From DASVWZ01 sp036392935 (lineage in GTDB: Bacteria; Acidobacteriota; Terriglobia; Terriglobales; Acidobacteriaceae): a stretch of 64,000 nt of DNA. Made by a program: the position numbers and the translations under genes. Every line of letters starts with the position of its first letter. The first letter of the stretch is position 1. The notes below the pieces were generated by a model. That model did not search any database. It saw nothing but the letters and a program-made list of their open reading frames with translations, and was not told the origin of the DNA. Location: the NCBI GenBank assembly GCA_036392935.1, contig DASVWZ010000156.1, positions 1 through 64,000 on the forward strand, given 5' to 3'. Shown piece after piece: positions 16,697-25,850 of this stretch.

Positions 16697-18235
16697 ATGA
16701 GCCCAGAAAGTCCAGTGCCCGAGTCGAACGTGGGCGTGGTGCGAACCACCCTAAGACGAATCATGCGGAACCCGATCAGCCTGGCAGGAATTGCGCTGGC
16801 CATCGTGGCGCTGGCGAATATTTTTTTCCTGTTCCTTATCGATCTGCTATCGGAGACCGCCAGCCCGTATGTCGGAATCCTTGGCTATATGGTCGCCCCG
16901 GGATTTCTGATTCTTGGGCTGCTGCTAATCTTAGCCGGACTGCTGTGGGAGAGAAAAAAGAAGGTCAAAGAGTCGCCGGATGCGCCGATTTATCCGCGGA
17001 TCGATTTCAACGATCCAGGACAGCGCAGCGCGGCGGCATTTTTTTTGACCTTTATTGTGGTTTTCGTTCTGCTGAGCGCCGTAGGAAGCTATAAAGCATA
17101 CGAATACACGGACTCCGTACAGTTTTGCGGTCAGTTGTGCCATTCGGTAATGAATCCGGAATTCACTGCGTACCAGCTTTCGCCGCATGCCCGCGTGGGG
17201 TGCGTAGAGTGCCACGTGGGGTCGGGTGCGTCGTGGTATGTGAAATCGAAGATGTCAGGCGTACGGCAGGTCTTCAAGACTGCGATTGGGACCTTTCCGC
17301 GGCCGATTCCAACACCGGTGCACGATCTGCGTCCGGCGGCGCAGACCTGCGAACAGTGCCATTGGCCGAAGCGTTTCTACGGGGCTCAGCTAAAAGTGTT
17401 CACGCATTATGCCAGCGACGAGAAAAACTCGCCACAGCAGATTCGCATGCTGCTCAAGACGGGTGGGGGCGATCCGAACACCGGCGCACCGGAGGGGATC
17501 CACTGGCACATGAATATCGCCAACGAGATCACCTACATTTCGACTGACGACAAGCGCCAGGTGATTCCCTACATCCACGTGAAAGACATGCAAGGCAGGG
17601 TTACGGAATACATGACCAAAGATTCGCCACCAAGCAAGGAGCAACTGGCGAAGGGGACCCTGCGAAAGATGGATTGCATCGATTGCCACAACCGGCCGAC
17701 GCATATCTACGTTCCTCCGGACCGGGCACTGGATGAGTCATTGCTGGCGGGAAGGATCGATCCGAGTTTGCCGTTCATCAAGCAACAGGCATTGGCGACC
17801 CTGACCAAGAACTACGCAACCACCGATGCTGCGATGCAGGGGATCGCCACGGACCTGCACCAGTTCTACCAGAGCAAGTATCCGGATGTGGACCAGAACA
17901 AGCAAAAGGAACTGCACAATGCGATTGCTGAGGCGCAGCGCGTTTATTCGAGCACGACCTTTCCGGAGATGAAGCTGAACTGGCAGACCCATCCGAATAA
18001 CATCGGCCACTTCTATTACGCCGGATGCTTCCGCTGCCACGACGGGCAGCACGTCAGCGCCGATGGGCGAGTGGTAAAGAAGGATTGCGACATTTGCCAT
18101 ACCATCCTGGAGCAGAATGAAGGCGCCACGCGGTTGATCGCGTCGCAGGGTGCAACGTTCAAACATCCTGTGGATATTGGCGACCTGTCGCAGGTGAGTT
18201 GCAGCGACTGCCACACCGGCGGAGTGAGCCCGTAG
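16697..18235 (+). CDS. NapC/NirT-like multihaem cytochrome c
   Basis: A 512-residue membrane-anchored cytochrome. The start at 16697 has GGGAG upstream. Two hydrophobic segments (about 32-55 and 60-85) and a third near 125-145 anchor it. Seven haem-binding motifs follow: one unusual C-x3-CH (CGQLCH, near residue 148), then CVECH, CEQCH, CIDCH, CFRCH, CDICH and CSDCH. NapC/NirT proteins oxidise quinol and pass electrons to periplasmic partners. Following the 13-haem cytochrome b/c fusion, it probably works in the same chain. No terminal reductase with a recognisable active site is encoded nearby, so the acceptor is unknown. Confidence 0.87.
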   Translation: MSPESPVPESNVGVVRTTLRRIMRNPISLAGIALAIVALANIFFLFLIDLLSETASPYVGILGYMVAPGFLILGLLLILAGLLWERKKKVKESPDAPIYPRIDFNDPGQRSAAAFFLTFIVVFVLLSAVGSYKAYEYTDSVQFCGQLCHSVMNPEFTAYQLSPHARVGCVECHVGSGASWYVKSKMSGVRQVFKTAIGTFPRPIPTPVHDLRPAAQTCEQCHWPKRFYGAQLKVFTHYASDEKNSPQQIRMLLKTGGGDPNTGAPEGIHWHMNIANEITYISTDDKRQVIPYIHVKDMQGRVTEYMTKDSPPSKEQLAKGTLRKMDCIDCHNRPTHIYVPPDRALDESLLAGRIDPSLPFIKQQALATLTKNYATTDAAMQGIATDLHQFYQSKYPDVDQNKQKELHNAIAEAQRVYSSTTFPEMKLNWQTHPNNIGHFYYAGCFRCHDGQHVSADGRVVKKDCDICHTILEQNEGATRLIASQGATFKHPVDIGDLSQVSCSDCHTGGVSP

Positions 18236-18263
18236 GCAGAAGTTAGAGTGCAGAAGTAACTGC
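18236..18263. repeat. Heptamer array (GCAGAAG type)
   Basis: Four 7-bp units (GCAGAAG, TTAGAGT, GCAGAAG, TAACTGC) begin right after the NapC-like stop codon, between convergent genes. Confidence 0.75.
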
Positions 18264-18280
18264 CGAGGCCCACGGTACGA

Positions 18281-18799
18281 TCAGGCTCTCTGCTTGAAGC
18301 GATCCAGAAAAGCAAACAGCGCGACGGCGACCAAGGCATTAGCCAGCGCGGAGCCGAGTTCGTGCCACCAGGACCAGTGGAGGTCGAGGCGGACGAGTCC
18401 CCGGGCAATCAGGAAGTAAGTGAACTCGTGCACCACGTAGAAGAAGAGCGTGACCAGAAAGCGGGAACCGGCATTTTCAACGTCGAGCTTGACGCCGAGC
18501 GATGATGCGCCGTATCCGACGACGGTGTTGGAGATGCCGTAAAGGCCAAGCGGGTAGTTGGTGAGCGAATCCTGAAGCAGGCCGATGGCTGCGCCAGTGA
18601 GCAGTCCAGTGATCTGGCTACGGCGAGCGAGGGCGAAAAAGACGACGACGAGGAATGGCAAGTCGACTATGTTAAAGAACGGCAACCATCGCGGGACGAA
18701 TGCCTGAATGGCAAGCGCGAGCAGCGGGATGATGATGGCCACGGGAAGGCTGAAGCGGTAGACCTCGATCTGCTCGTTCGATGTGTAGGTGATGGGCAC
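18281..18799 (-). CDS. mreD: Rod shape-determining protein MreD
   Basis: A 172-residue integral membrane protein with five predicted helices (for example VAIIIPLLALAIQAFVP and LPFLVVVFFALARR). It has the family 'GLLTGAAIGLLQDSL' region, which marks MreD. It belongs to the elongasome that guides peptidoglycan synthesis along the rod. Its start codon overlaps the mreC stop by one base, so the two are translationally coupled. The order mreB-mreC-mreD on the minus strand is the classical one. Confidence 0.92.
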   Translation of the reverse strand: MPITYTSNEQIEVYRFSLPVAIIIPLLALAIQAFVPRWLPFFNIVDLPFLVVVFFALARRSQITGLLTGAAIGLLQDSLTNYPLGLYGISNTVVGYGASSLGVKLDVENAGSRFLVTLFFYVVHEFTYFLIARGLVRLDLHWSWWHELGSALANALVAVALFAFLDRFKQRA

Positions 18800-20049
18800 T
18801 ATTGCGGCGGTCCTTGCGGTTGTTCTTGCGCGGGTGCGGTTTGGGTTCCGGACGAGGATGACGCGGGCGATGGCGTGAGGTTTGCGGGTTTGGGCGATTT
18901 CAGGATAACGGCGGGGACAGATGCGTTGGGCTGTGCGACCGCTGGCTTCACGGGTTTCGGCTCAGCAGAGCCATTGGCCGACTTCAGTTGTGCCGTAGAC
19001 GATACCGAGCTGGGCGCGGCGGAATTCTGAGCCCCAGGTGTAGCAGCGGTTCCGGTTGGGTGCGATGCCGGGGGGCTCGTTGGCTGTGCACCGGGTGTAG
19101 TCGGGGCTGCCGTCAGGGGTTTCGTAGGATCGGTTGCGGGTTTATCGGGGACGGTCGGCAGGCGCGCGGCGAGAATGTCGGCGGCGCGCATGGGCGGGCC
19201 ACTGTCGGCGACTGACGGCTCACGGTCTTTGACTTCTGTGACGACCAAAACTTCTTCGAGGCGGCTTAAATCAGCGGTGGGCTTGACGTCGATCTTATAA
19301 AAGAGCTCGGCGCCCGGTGCGACACGGGTGACGCTGCCAACTGGCAGCCCCTTGGGAAAGATCTGATCGCCACCGCTGGTGAGGACTTTGTCGCCGGGCT
19401 GAACGGGCTCGTCCGACATTACTTTCTCGAGCACGACATCGCCGTTCGCGGTCCCGCGCAGAACACCCTGCAGGCGCGACTTTTCAAGAATGGCTCCGAC
19501 GCCGCTGGTCTGGTCGTTAATCAGGAGAACCTGAGATGTGCCAGAGAAAACGCGCAAGACTTTGCCGACGACGCCGTCACCAGTGATGACAGCCATATCC
19601 TGCTTGAGGCCGTCGCGCGAACCTTTGTCGATGTAGACGGACCGAGACTGCTCACTGCCGCTAGTGCCGATGACCTGGGCAGCGACGGTTTGAGAGACGA
19701 ATTGTTCTTTGAAACCGAGCAGAGCTTGCAGGCGATGCGCTTGGGTCGCGTCTTCGCTGAGGCGCGCTTGCTCGATGCGCAGCTGCTGAATCTGATCCTT
19801 GAGCTGCTTGTTCTCCTGGCGGACGCCGCGCAGATTAACGTAGTTGTTCCAGAGATCGCGCAGGCTCATGTGCACGAGCACGGTGCCTTTTTCGAGCGGC
19901 GAGATGGTGTCGTTGGTCCAGACGCGGATGAGGCGGGTGGATTCGTTTTCCGAAGTGCGCTTGACCTGAACGGCAAGCCCGAGCACCTGCGCAAACAGCA
20001 CGGCCACCAGGATGGTGACGTTGCGGTAGCGGGTGATCAGGTTTTCCAT
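18799..20049 (-). CDS. mreC: Rod shape-determining protein MreC
   Basis: A 416-residue periplasmic scaffold. One N-terminal anchor (VTILVAVLFAQVLGLAVQV) is followed by a coiled coil (about 60-110, rich in Lys/Gln/Leu). The two beta-barrel MreC core domains follow (about 115-275), with 'VYIDKGSRDGLKQDMAVIT' and 'GDKVLTSGGDQIFPKGLPVG'. Residues about 285-416 form a Pro/Ala/Thr/Ser-rich low-complexity tail. This tail makes the protein longer than typical MreC (about 280-330 residues). It overlaps mreD by one base and is separated from mreB by 97 bp filled with heptamer arrays. Confidence 0.93.
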   Translation of the reverse strand: MENLITRYRNVTILVAVLFAQVLGLAVQVKRTSENESTRLIRVWTNDTISPLEKGTVLVHMSLRDLWNNYVNLRGVRQENKQLKDQIQQLRIEQARLSEDATQAHRLQALLGFKEQFVSQTVAAQVIGTSGSEQSRSVYIDKGSRDGLKQDMAVITGDGVVGKVLRVFSGTSQVLLINDQTSGVGAILEKSRLQGVLRGTANGDVVLEKVMSDEPVQPGDKVLTSGGDQIFPKGLPVGSVTRVAPGAELFYKIDVKPTADLSRLEEVLVVTEVKDREPSVADSGPPMRAADILAARLPTVPDKPATDPTKPLTAAPTTPGAQPTSPPASHPTGTAATPGAQNSAAPSSVSSTAQLKSANGSAEPKPVKPAVAQPNASVPAVILKSPKPANLTPSPASSSSGTQTAPAQEQPQGPPQ

Positions 20050-20051
20050 AA

Positions 20052-20092
20052 ATCAGCTATCAGCCGTCAGCTTTGAGCTATCAGCTGAGAAT
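20052..20092. repeat. Heptamer array (ATCAGCT type)
   Basis: Consecutive 7-bp units ATCAGCT, ATCAGCC, GTCAGCT, TTGAGCT, ATCAGCT, GAGAATT start 3 bp upstream of the mreC start codon. The sequence is largely complementary to 20116-20150. Confidence 0.85.
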
Positions 20093-20115
20093 TTTGGACA
20101 TGCATTTGTATATCC

Positions 20116-20150
20116 AGCTGAAAGCTGAGGGCTGACAGCCGAGAGCTTAT
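20116..20150. repeat. Heptamer array (AGCTGAA type)
   Basis: Five 7-bp units (AGCTGAA, AGCTGAG, GGCTGAC, AGCCGAG, AGCTTAT) overlap the mreB stop codon. With 20052-20092 they form an inverted pair that could fold as a long imperfect hairpin in the mreB-mreC mRNA. Confidence 0.85.
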
Positions 20151-21211
20151 TCAATTGAAATCTTGCGGAGCAACTTGAAGTCGCTCAGCATTTTTCCGGT
20201 GCCGAGAACCACGCTGCACAAGGGATCGTCAGCGATGGAGACGGGCAGGCCGGTTTCTTCGCGGATGCGCTTATCGAGGTTCTTGAGCAGCGCGCCCCCG
20301 CCGGTGAGCACGATGCCGCGGTCGCTGATATCGGCGGAAAGTTCGGGCGGCGTACGTTCCAGGGCAACGCGAATGGCGTTCATGATCGTCGATACGCATT
20401 CGCTGAGGGCTTCGCGGATTTCGCTGTCATCAACGGTGATGGTCTTGGGCACGCCCTCGATCAGGTTACGGCCTTTGATTTCCATGGTCAGCGGCTTATC
20501 GAGCGGGTAAGCGGAGCCGATGTCGATCTTGATCTGCTCGGCGGTGCGTTCGCCGATGAGCAGGTTATATTTGCGCTTGAGGTAGTTCATGATGGCCTCA
20601 TCCATCTGATTGCCGGCCATGCGTACGGAACGGGAGTAGACGATGCCGCTGAGAGAGATGACGGCGATGTCGGTGGTTCCGCCGCCGATGTCGACGACCA
20701 TGTTGCCGCTGGGCTCGGTGATGGGCAAGCCGGCGCCGATGGCAGCGACCATTGCTTGTTCGACGAGATGCACCTCGCTGGCTTTGGCGCGGTAGGCGGA
20801 ATCCATGACCGCACGCTTTTCCACTTGGGTGATTTCGGAGGGCACGCCGATCACGATGCGAGGATGCACCAGCATCTTGCGGTTGTGCGCCTTCTGGATG
20901 AAGTAGTTCAGCATTTTCTCGGTGACTTTGAAGTCGGCGATGACGCCATCTTTCATGGGCTTAATGGCCACGATGTTGCCGGGAGTGCGGCCGAGCATTT
21001 CTTTCGCTTCTTTGCCGACAGCCTCGACTTCACCGGTATTTTTGTTGATGGCCACGATGGAAGGCTCGTTCACGACGATGCCCTTGCCGCGCGCGTAGAC
21101 GAGCGTGTTCGCGGTGCCCAGATCGATGGCGAGGTCGCTCGAGAAGACGCTGAAGAGCGACCTGACATTGTGCAGGTGGTTGCCGTTGGAATGAAATCCG
21201 TTAGATGACAT
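20147..21211 (-). CDS. mreB: Rod shape-determining actin homologue MreB
   Basis: A 354-residue bacterial actin. It has the phosphate-1 motif 'DLAIDLGTANTLVY' near residue 27, the phosphate-2 motif 'MVVDIGGGTTDIAVISL' near 172, and the adenosine motif 'GIVLTGGGALLKNLD' near 300. It forms membrane-bound filaments that position the PBP2-RodA wall synthase, whose genes are at 48725-51993. The N-terminus carries about 20 extra residues (SSNGFHSNGNHLHNVRS) before the membrane-binding region. It is upstream of mreC and 123 bp downstream of the FecR-domain gene. Confidence 0.96.
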   Translation of the reverse strand: MSSNGFHSNGNHLHNVRSLFSVFSSDLAIDLGTANTLVYARGKGIVVNEPSIVAINKNTGEVEAVGKEAKEMLGRTPGNIVAIKPMKDGVIADFKVTEKMLNYFIQKAHNRKMLVHPRIVIGVPSEITQVEKRAVMDSAYRAKASEVHLVEQAMVAAIGAGLPITEPSGNMVVDIGGGTTDIAVISLSGIVYSRSVRMAGNQMDEAIMNYLKRKYNLLIGERTAEQIKIDIGSAYPLDKPLTMEIKGRNLIEGVPKTITVDDSEIREALSECVSTIMNAIRVALERTPPELSADISDRGIVLTGGGALLKNLDKRIREETGLPVSIADDPLCSVVLGTGKMLSDFKLLRKISIE

Positions 21212-21334
21212 AACTACACTTTTCTCTCTCAGCTGGAATGCGGCTGTGGTTTTTCAAAATTCTCTTGTCCGTATCTTCATATTCTATTGGAGAAATGCCA
21301 GCAGGTGAAATTCGGCATTTTTCCATTTGGCGCG

Positions 21335-22618
21335 TCATTGGATGACCACCTTTTTCTGCAAAGTGTTGACTCCGCCTTTGGCGTTCTGCGCCGTGATGGT
21401 GATGGTGTTTTCGCCAGAAGGCAGCGGCGGGGTAAAGAAGTGGAAGCTGCCATCGGTGGTGACCATCGGCACTTCGTGGCCGTTAACCATGACACGCGCG
21501 CCGACCTCGGTCTTACCGGTGAGTTCAAGAACATGGCCGTGTTGAATCAGCGGGTCCAGATCCAGACCAATGGAGGTGGCATCGTTAGCTTTGGCGATTA
21601 AGGTAAAGCGGTTCTTTTCGCTTTCAATCGAGGCATTGCCTTTGCCGTCGACCGACTGCACCATCCAGTAATAGGCGCCATCTTCGAGGCCGGACACCAT
21701 GACCGCAGCCGCTTTCACCTGACGATCGACAATAGTCGACGAAAAATATGGATTGCGCGAGATGCGTAGACGATACGAGGCTGCGTTGGCCATTGACGTC
21801 CAGGAAAATTCGATTGGCTTGGAATCTTTCGAAACGAAGATTGGCGTCATGTTCGCCGGCGAGATGGGTGTGGGCGGGCCGATTTCCTTTTGCTTCTCCA
21901 TGTGCGGAGCCGATTGCTGGAAGTTCACTTTTTCCCAATCGGCAAGATGGACAGTTTCGCCATTGCGGGTGACATCGCCGCTGCCTCGCTTGACCAAAAT
22001 TTCATGATCGTCACCACTGGGATCGTTATGCACCATGGCTGCGCTGTCAGGCGCCAGCGAAGCGGTCGCTCCGGCGACGGTCACCTGCGATCTTGAACCT
22101 TGAGAATATGTCGCGGTGGCTAAATCGACGGTTCCGGTACTCACGGCAACGGTGACGTTGGTCTGCGCATTGTCACCGGCGGAATTTTCCTCTACCACAA
22201 TCAGCGAATCCTGCTTGACCGTATAGTTGGTGCCATCGCTGAAAACGATCTTTGCCATACCTTCGGAACTAGTCTGCACCACATCGCCTTTTTCCAGCGG
22301 CACGCTGTAATCGGCTGTCACCCAGCTATTGCCGTTGGCTTTCTTCACTCGTACTGTGCCATCGAGCGCGGTAAAGTGCGCCTGCTGCGAGTTGCTCGAG
22401 CCACTGGGCTTCGCCGCCGCTCCCGCCGCGCCGATGGTTTCGAGCATCCGCGAGCCGAAATTCTCAGCCGCTTTCACACCCTTGTCGGTGAATTGAGGGA
22501 AAGCCAGATGCAAGCCCACGGAAAAGATCGCAAGCCCTGCCAGCAGCATGAGCATCACGCTGCGGTAGGTGACCTGCTTCCATGCGACATGAATTCCCGG
22601 TTTGTCGTGAACAGACAC
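21335..22618 (-). CDS. FecR-domain membrane protein
   Basis: A protein of about 427 residues of unknown function. One membrane segment (VMLMLLAGLAIFSVGLHLAF) is followed by a FecR-like beta domain (about 85-215: 'GTVRVKKANG', 'PLEKGDVVQTSSEGMAKIVFSDGTNYTV'). Two Ig/fibronectin-like modules follow (about 250-427). It could bind cell wall or sense envelope state, but no sigma factor or receptor gene is next to it. It precedes mreB in the same orientation, so a link to the cell envelope is possible. The start is uncertain: GTG 22618 is preferred because it lies next to GGAG, though very close. A GTG at 22708 would add 30 residues. Confidence 0.7.
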   Translation of the reverse strand: MSVHDKPGIHVAWKQVTYRSVMLMLLAGLAIFSVGLHLAFPQFTDKGVKAAENFGSRMLETIGAAGAAAKPSGSSNSQQAHFTALDGTVRVKKANGNSWVTADYSVPLEKGDVVQTSSEGMAKIVFSDGTNYTVKQDSLIVVEENSAGDNAQTNVTVAVSTGTVDLATATYSQGSRSQVTVAGATASLAPDSAAMVHNDPSGDDHEILVKRGSGDVTRNGETVHLADWEKVNFQQSAPHMEKQKEIGPPTPISPANMTPIFVSKDSKPIEFSWTSMANAASYRLRISRNPYFSSTIVDRQVKAAAVMVSGLEDGAYYWMVQSVDGKGNASIESEKNRFTLIAKANDATSIGLDLDPLIQHGHVLELTGKTEVGARVMVNGHEVPMVTTDGSFHFFTPPLPSGENTITITAQNAKGGVNTLQKKVVIQ

Positions 22619-22784
22619 CGCTCCGCCGAAGGACCTATGAAACCGCAATAAATATGGAGTCAATCGGAGCGTAGCATATAGGAAAAGTGAGGAGAACAAG
22701 GTAATCACTGTGGGACATTACCTTGGTGTGCGGAAGTCAGGAGTGCCCAGCCTGAATGCAAAAGTGAAATCACGCGGTCTAACG

Positions 22785-22826
22785 CTGCATTCTGACTTCT
22801 AACTTCCTACTTTCTCGCCTTCTGGC
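22785..22826. repeat. Heptamer array (CTGACTT type)
   Basis: 7-bp units CTGCATT, CTGACTT, CTAACTT, CCTACTT, TCTCGCC lie in the 340-bp gap (22619-22958) between divergent genes. That gap otherwise shows only the AGGAGG of the aldehyde dehydrogenase gene. Confidence 0.75.
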
Positions 22827-22958
22827 ATTGCCTTGCGGGTTATCGTCCGCGGGCGGTAGCATAGACCTTCGGGTAATCCCAGAGATTTGGCAGGGCAAAA
22901 ACGCGCCATGGCGAATCTTCCAAAGCATCTTCATTCATCCGAACTTCAGGAGGCATTT

Positions 22959-24497
22959 ATGGCTAGCAACACGATGATCGAGCCCAGCGTCGCCGGATCG
23001 AATACGCGGGCCAAAGTTTACAAGAACCTGATTGGCGGCGAATGGGTCGAGTCCTCAACCGGCGAGACTTTTGAGAACCGAAATCCCGCTGATACTCGCG
23101 AGGTGGTCGGGATCTTTCAGAAATCGGCAAAAGCCGACATCGATGCCGCCGTCGAGGCAGCCAAGAAGGCGTTTGAAAAGTGGCGGCTGGTTCCGGCGCC
23201 GAGGCGCGCCGAGATCGTTTATCGTGCGGGCGAAATGCTATTTGGCCGCAAGGAAGATTACGCGCGCGACATGACGCGCGAAATGGGCAAGGTCATCAAA
23301 GAGACCCGCGGCGACACGCAGGAAGCCATCGACACCGCTTATTACATGGCCGGCGAAGGCCGCCGCATGTTCGGTCCGACCACGCCGTCCGAGTTGCCGA
23401 ACAAATTTGCCATGGCTGTGCGCCAGCCGATCGGCGTTTGCGGGATGATCACGCCGTGGAATTTTCCCATGGCAATTCCTTCGTGGAAGCTGCTGCCGGC
23501 GATTGTGTGCGGCAACACCTGTGTGATCAAGCCATCGCAGGACACGCCGCTCTCGACGTTTCATCTGGTAAACACGCTGGTGGATGCGGGCTTGCCGAAG
23601 GGCGTGATCAACATCGTCACCGGATTCGGCCCGGAAGTAGGCGGGCCGCTGACCGAGCATCCGGATGTGAAGGCGATCTCGCTGACGGGATCGAGTGCGG
23701 TCGGACGCATTGTCGGTCAGGAGGCGGCGAAGAGCTTCAAGCACTGTTCGCTCGAGTTGGGCGGAAAAAATCCCATGATCGTGCTCGACGATGCCAACCT
23801 CGAACTTGCCGTCGAAGGCGGTTTGTGGGGCGCGTTTGGCACCACCGGCCAGCGCTGCACGGCGACCAGCCGGATCATTGTGCAGAAAGGTGTATATGGG
23901 GAATTTATTGCGCGGCTGGTGGAGCGGGCGAAGAAGCTGAAAGTCGGCAACGGGCTTGACGAAACCGTCGATATGGGCCCGGCGGTAAATGAGAAGCAGT
24001 TGGATACGGACCTGAAGTACATCGAAATCGGCAAGCAGGAAGGCGCGGAGCTGAAATGCGGCGGTCACCGCTTGGAGGGCGGCGATTACGCCCACGGATA
24101 TTTCGTCGAGCCGACCGTGTTTGCTGATGTCAATCCCAAGATGCGGATTGCGCAGGAAGAGATTTTCGGGCCGGTGGTTTCGGTGATTCCCTGCGATGAT
24201 CTAGACGACGCGATCGAAATTGCGAACGGCATTCAGTATGGGCTGTCGTCGGCACTGTATACGAAAGATGTGAACCAGGCATTTAGGGCGATACGCGACC
24301 TCGATGCCGGGATCACCTATGTCAACGCTCCGACGATCGGGGCCGAAGTGCATTTGCCGTTCGGCGGCAACAAGGCGACGGGCAATGGCCATCGCGAGGG
24401 TGGAATTGGCGCCATCGACTTCTACACTGAGTGGAAGGCGGTGTACGTCGATTATTCCGACAAGCTGCAGAAAGCGCAGATCGACAGGGGAGAGTAG
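22959..24497 (+). CDS. NAD(P)-dependent aldehyde dehydrogenase
   Basis: A 512-residue ALDH-superfamily enzyme that oxidises an aldehyde to its acid. The start at 22959 is decided by a perfect AGGAGG six bases upstream. Cofactor-binding motifs include 'MITPWNFPMAIPSWKLLPAI' and 'ISLTGSSAVGR'. The catalytic Glu lies in LELGGKNP and the catalytic Cys in GQRCTA. Overall it resembles the alpha-ketoglutaric semialdehyde/aminoadipic semialdehyde group, but the exact substrate cannot be fixed by eye. The aminotransferase gene 95 bp downstream suggests amino-acid catabolism. Confidence 0.88.
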   Translation: MASNTMIEPSVAGSNTRAKVYKNLIGGEWVESSTGETFENRNPADTREVVGIFQKSAKADIDAAVEAAKKAFEKWRLVPAPRRAEIVYRAGEMLFGRKEDYARDMTREMGKVIKETRGDTQEAIDTAYYMAGEGRRMFGPTTPSELPNKFAMAVRQPIGVCGMITPWNFPMAIPSWKLLPAIVCGNTCVIKPSQDTPLSTFHLVNTLVDAGLPKGVINIVTGFGPEVGGPLTEHPDVKAISLTGSSAVGRIVGQEAAKSFKHCSLELGGKNPMIVLDDANLELAVEGGLWGAFGTTGQRCTATSRIIVQKGVYGEFIARLVERAKKLKVGNGLDETVDMGPAVNEKQLDTDLKYIEIGKQEGAELKCGGHRLEGGDYAHGYFVEPTVFADVNPKMRIAQEEIFGPVVSVIPCDDLDDAIEIANGIQYGLSSALYTKDVNQAFRAIRDLDAGITYVNAPTIGAEVHLPFGGNKATGNGHREGGIGAIDFYTEWKAVYVDYSDKLQKAQIDRGE

Positions 24498-24591
24498 GGT
24501 ACGAAACACGGAGCGCCAAGATTTTGCCACCCAATCGGTCCGGCGCAATTGGCGTCCTCTGCTGTATCCTTGTCTGGCTGGAGCCTGAACC

Positions 24592-25800
24592 ATGCCCCTG
24601 ACCCAAACCCGTGAAATTACCTGCGCTAGGCGCCTTGAAAACGTCCGCTACGCCATTCGTGACCTGGCTTGCTACGCCGACGAAGTCGCCCGCCAGGGAC
24701 ACAAGATTCTGCCGCTGAACATTGGCGATCCCAACATTTTCGATTTCGAAACACCGCGCCACATGGTCGAGGCCGTCTATAAAGCCATGCGCGAAAACAA
24801 GAATGGCTATGCGCCATCACAGGGCCTCGGCGAGGCACTCGAAGCCATTCGCGGCGAAGCTGCGCGCAAGGGAATTACCACGGTACAGGATATTTTCGTC
24901 ACCACCGGCGTCAGCGAAACCGTCGACCTCTGCCTGACCGCACTTTTGAATCCCGGAGAAGACCTGCTCACTCCGGCGCCCGATTATCCGCTGTATTCGG
25001 CAGTGCTGGCGAAGCTCGGCATCGACCTGAACGCCTATTACCTGAATGAAGAAGACGGCTGGCAGCCTGAACTCAACGACGTGAAGCGAAAGATCACGCC
25101 GCGTACGCGTGGCATTGTTCTGATCAATCCCAACAATCCAACCGGCTCGGTATGCACGCGCAAAATGCTGGAGCAGATCGCCGAACTGGCGCGGCGGCAC
25201 AATCTGATCGTCTTCGCCGACGAAATCTACGACAAGCAGATGCTCGACGATGACGAGCACATTGCCTTCGCCAAAGTTGCTCCCGACGTCCCCTGCGTGA
25301 CCTTCGGTGGGTTATCGAAGAATTATCTGGCGCCGGGATGGCGCATCGGTTGGGGCATCGTCAGCGGCGAAGCTGCTGCGGTCAAACAATATGATGAAGG
25401 CATCCAGAAGCTGCTGCGGGCACGCTTGTGCGCTAATCATCCCGAGCAGTACGCGATCAAAGCCGCGCTCGAAGGACCGCAAGATCACATTGCGGAAGTG
25501 CGAAGGAAGCTGCGCAGCCGTCGCGATCTGACCGTGAAGTGGGCCAATTCAACCCCACGCCTAAGCTGTGTTTCTCCGCGAGCCGCTTTTTACGCTTTCC
25601 CGAAAATCGACATTCCCGAGGGCGACGAGGTTTTTGTCCGCGAACTGATTTTGAAAAAGCACGTGATGGTCGTGCACGGATCGGGATTTGGGCAGAAGCC
25701 GGGAACCAAGCACTTTCGCATTGTTTACCTGCCCGATGAAGCCACGCTTACGAAGGCGTATGCAGCGATTGCCGATTTGTTGAAGGAACGATACAGCTAG
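24592..25800 (+). CDS. Class I/II PLP aminotransferase, alanine-transaminase-like
   Basis: A 402-residue fold-type I aminotransferase. The PLP-binding Lys lies in 'FGGLSKNYLAPGWRIGW', Asp-Tyr contacts in 'FADEIYDKQML', and the Asn contact in 'LINPNNPTGS'. A C-terminal Arg in 'KHFRIVYLPD' binds the substrate carboxylate. The 'NYLAPGWRIGW' motif is typical of AlaA/AlaT glutamate-pyruvate transaminases, so alanine synthesis or breakdown is the best guess. It follows the aldehyde dehydrogenase gene in the same direction and may share its transcript. Confidence 0.86.
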   Translation: MPLTQTREITCARRLENVRYAIRDLACYADEVARQGHKILPLNIGDPNIFDFETPRHMVEAVYKAMRENKNGYAPSQGLGEALEAIRGEAARKGITTVQDIFVTTGVSETVDLCLTALLNPGEDLLTPAPDYPLYSAVLAKLGIDLNAYYLNEEDGWQPELNDVKRKITPRTRGIVLINPNNPTGSVCTRKMLEQIAELARRHNLIVFADEIYDKQMLDDDEHIAFAKVAPDVPCVTFGGLSKNYLAPGWRIGWGIVSGEAAAVKQYDEGIQKLLRARLCANHPEQYAIKAALEGPQDHIAEVRRKLRSRRDLTVKWANSTPRLSCVSPRAAFYAFPKIDIPEGDEVFVRELILKKHVMVVHGSGFGQKPGTKHFRIVYLPDEATLTKAYAAIADLLKERYS

Positions 25801-25850
25801 CGTGGACGCGCAAGGCTGCGCAATCTTACTCTGCTAGAAAACGTGTGCGG

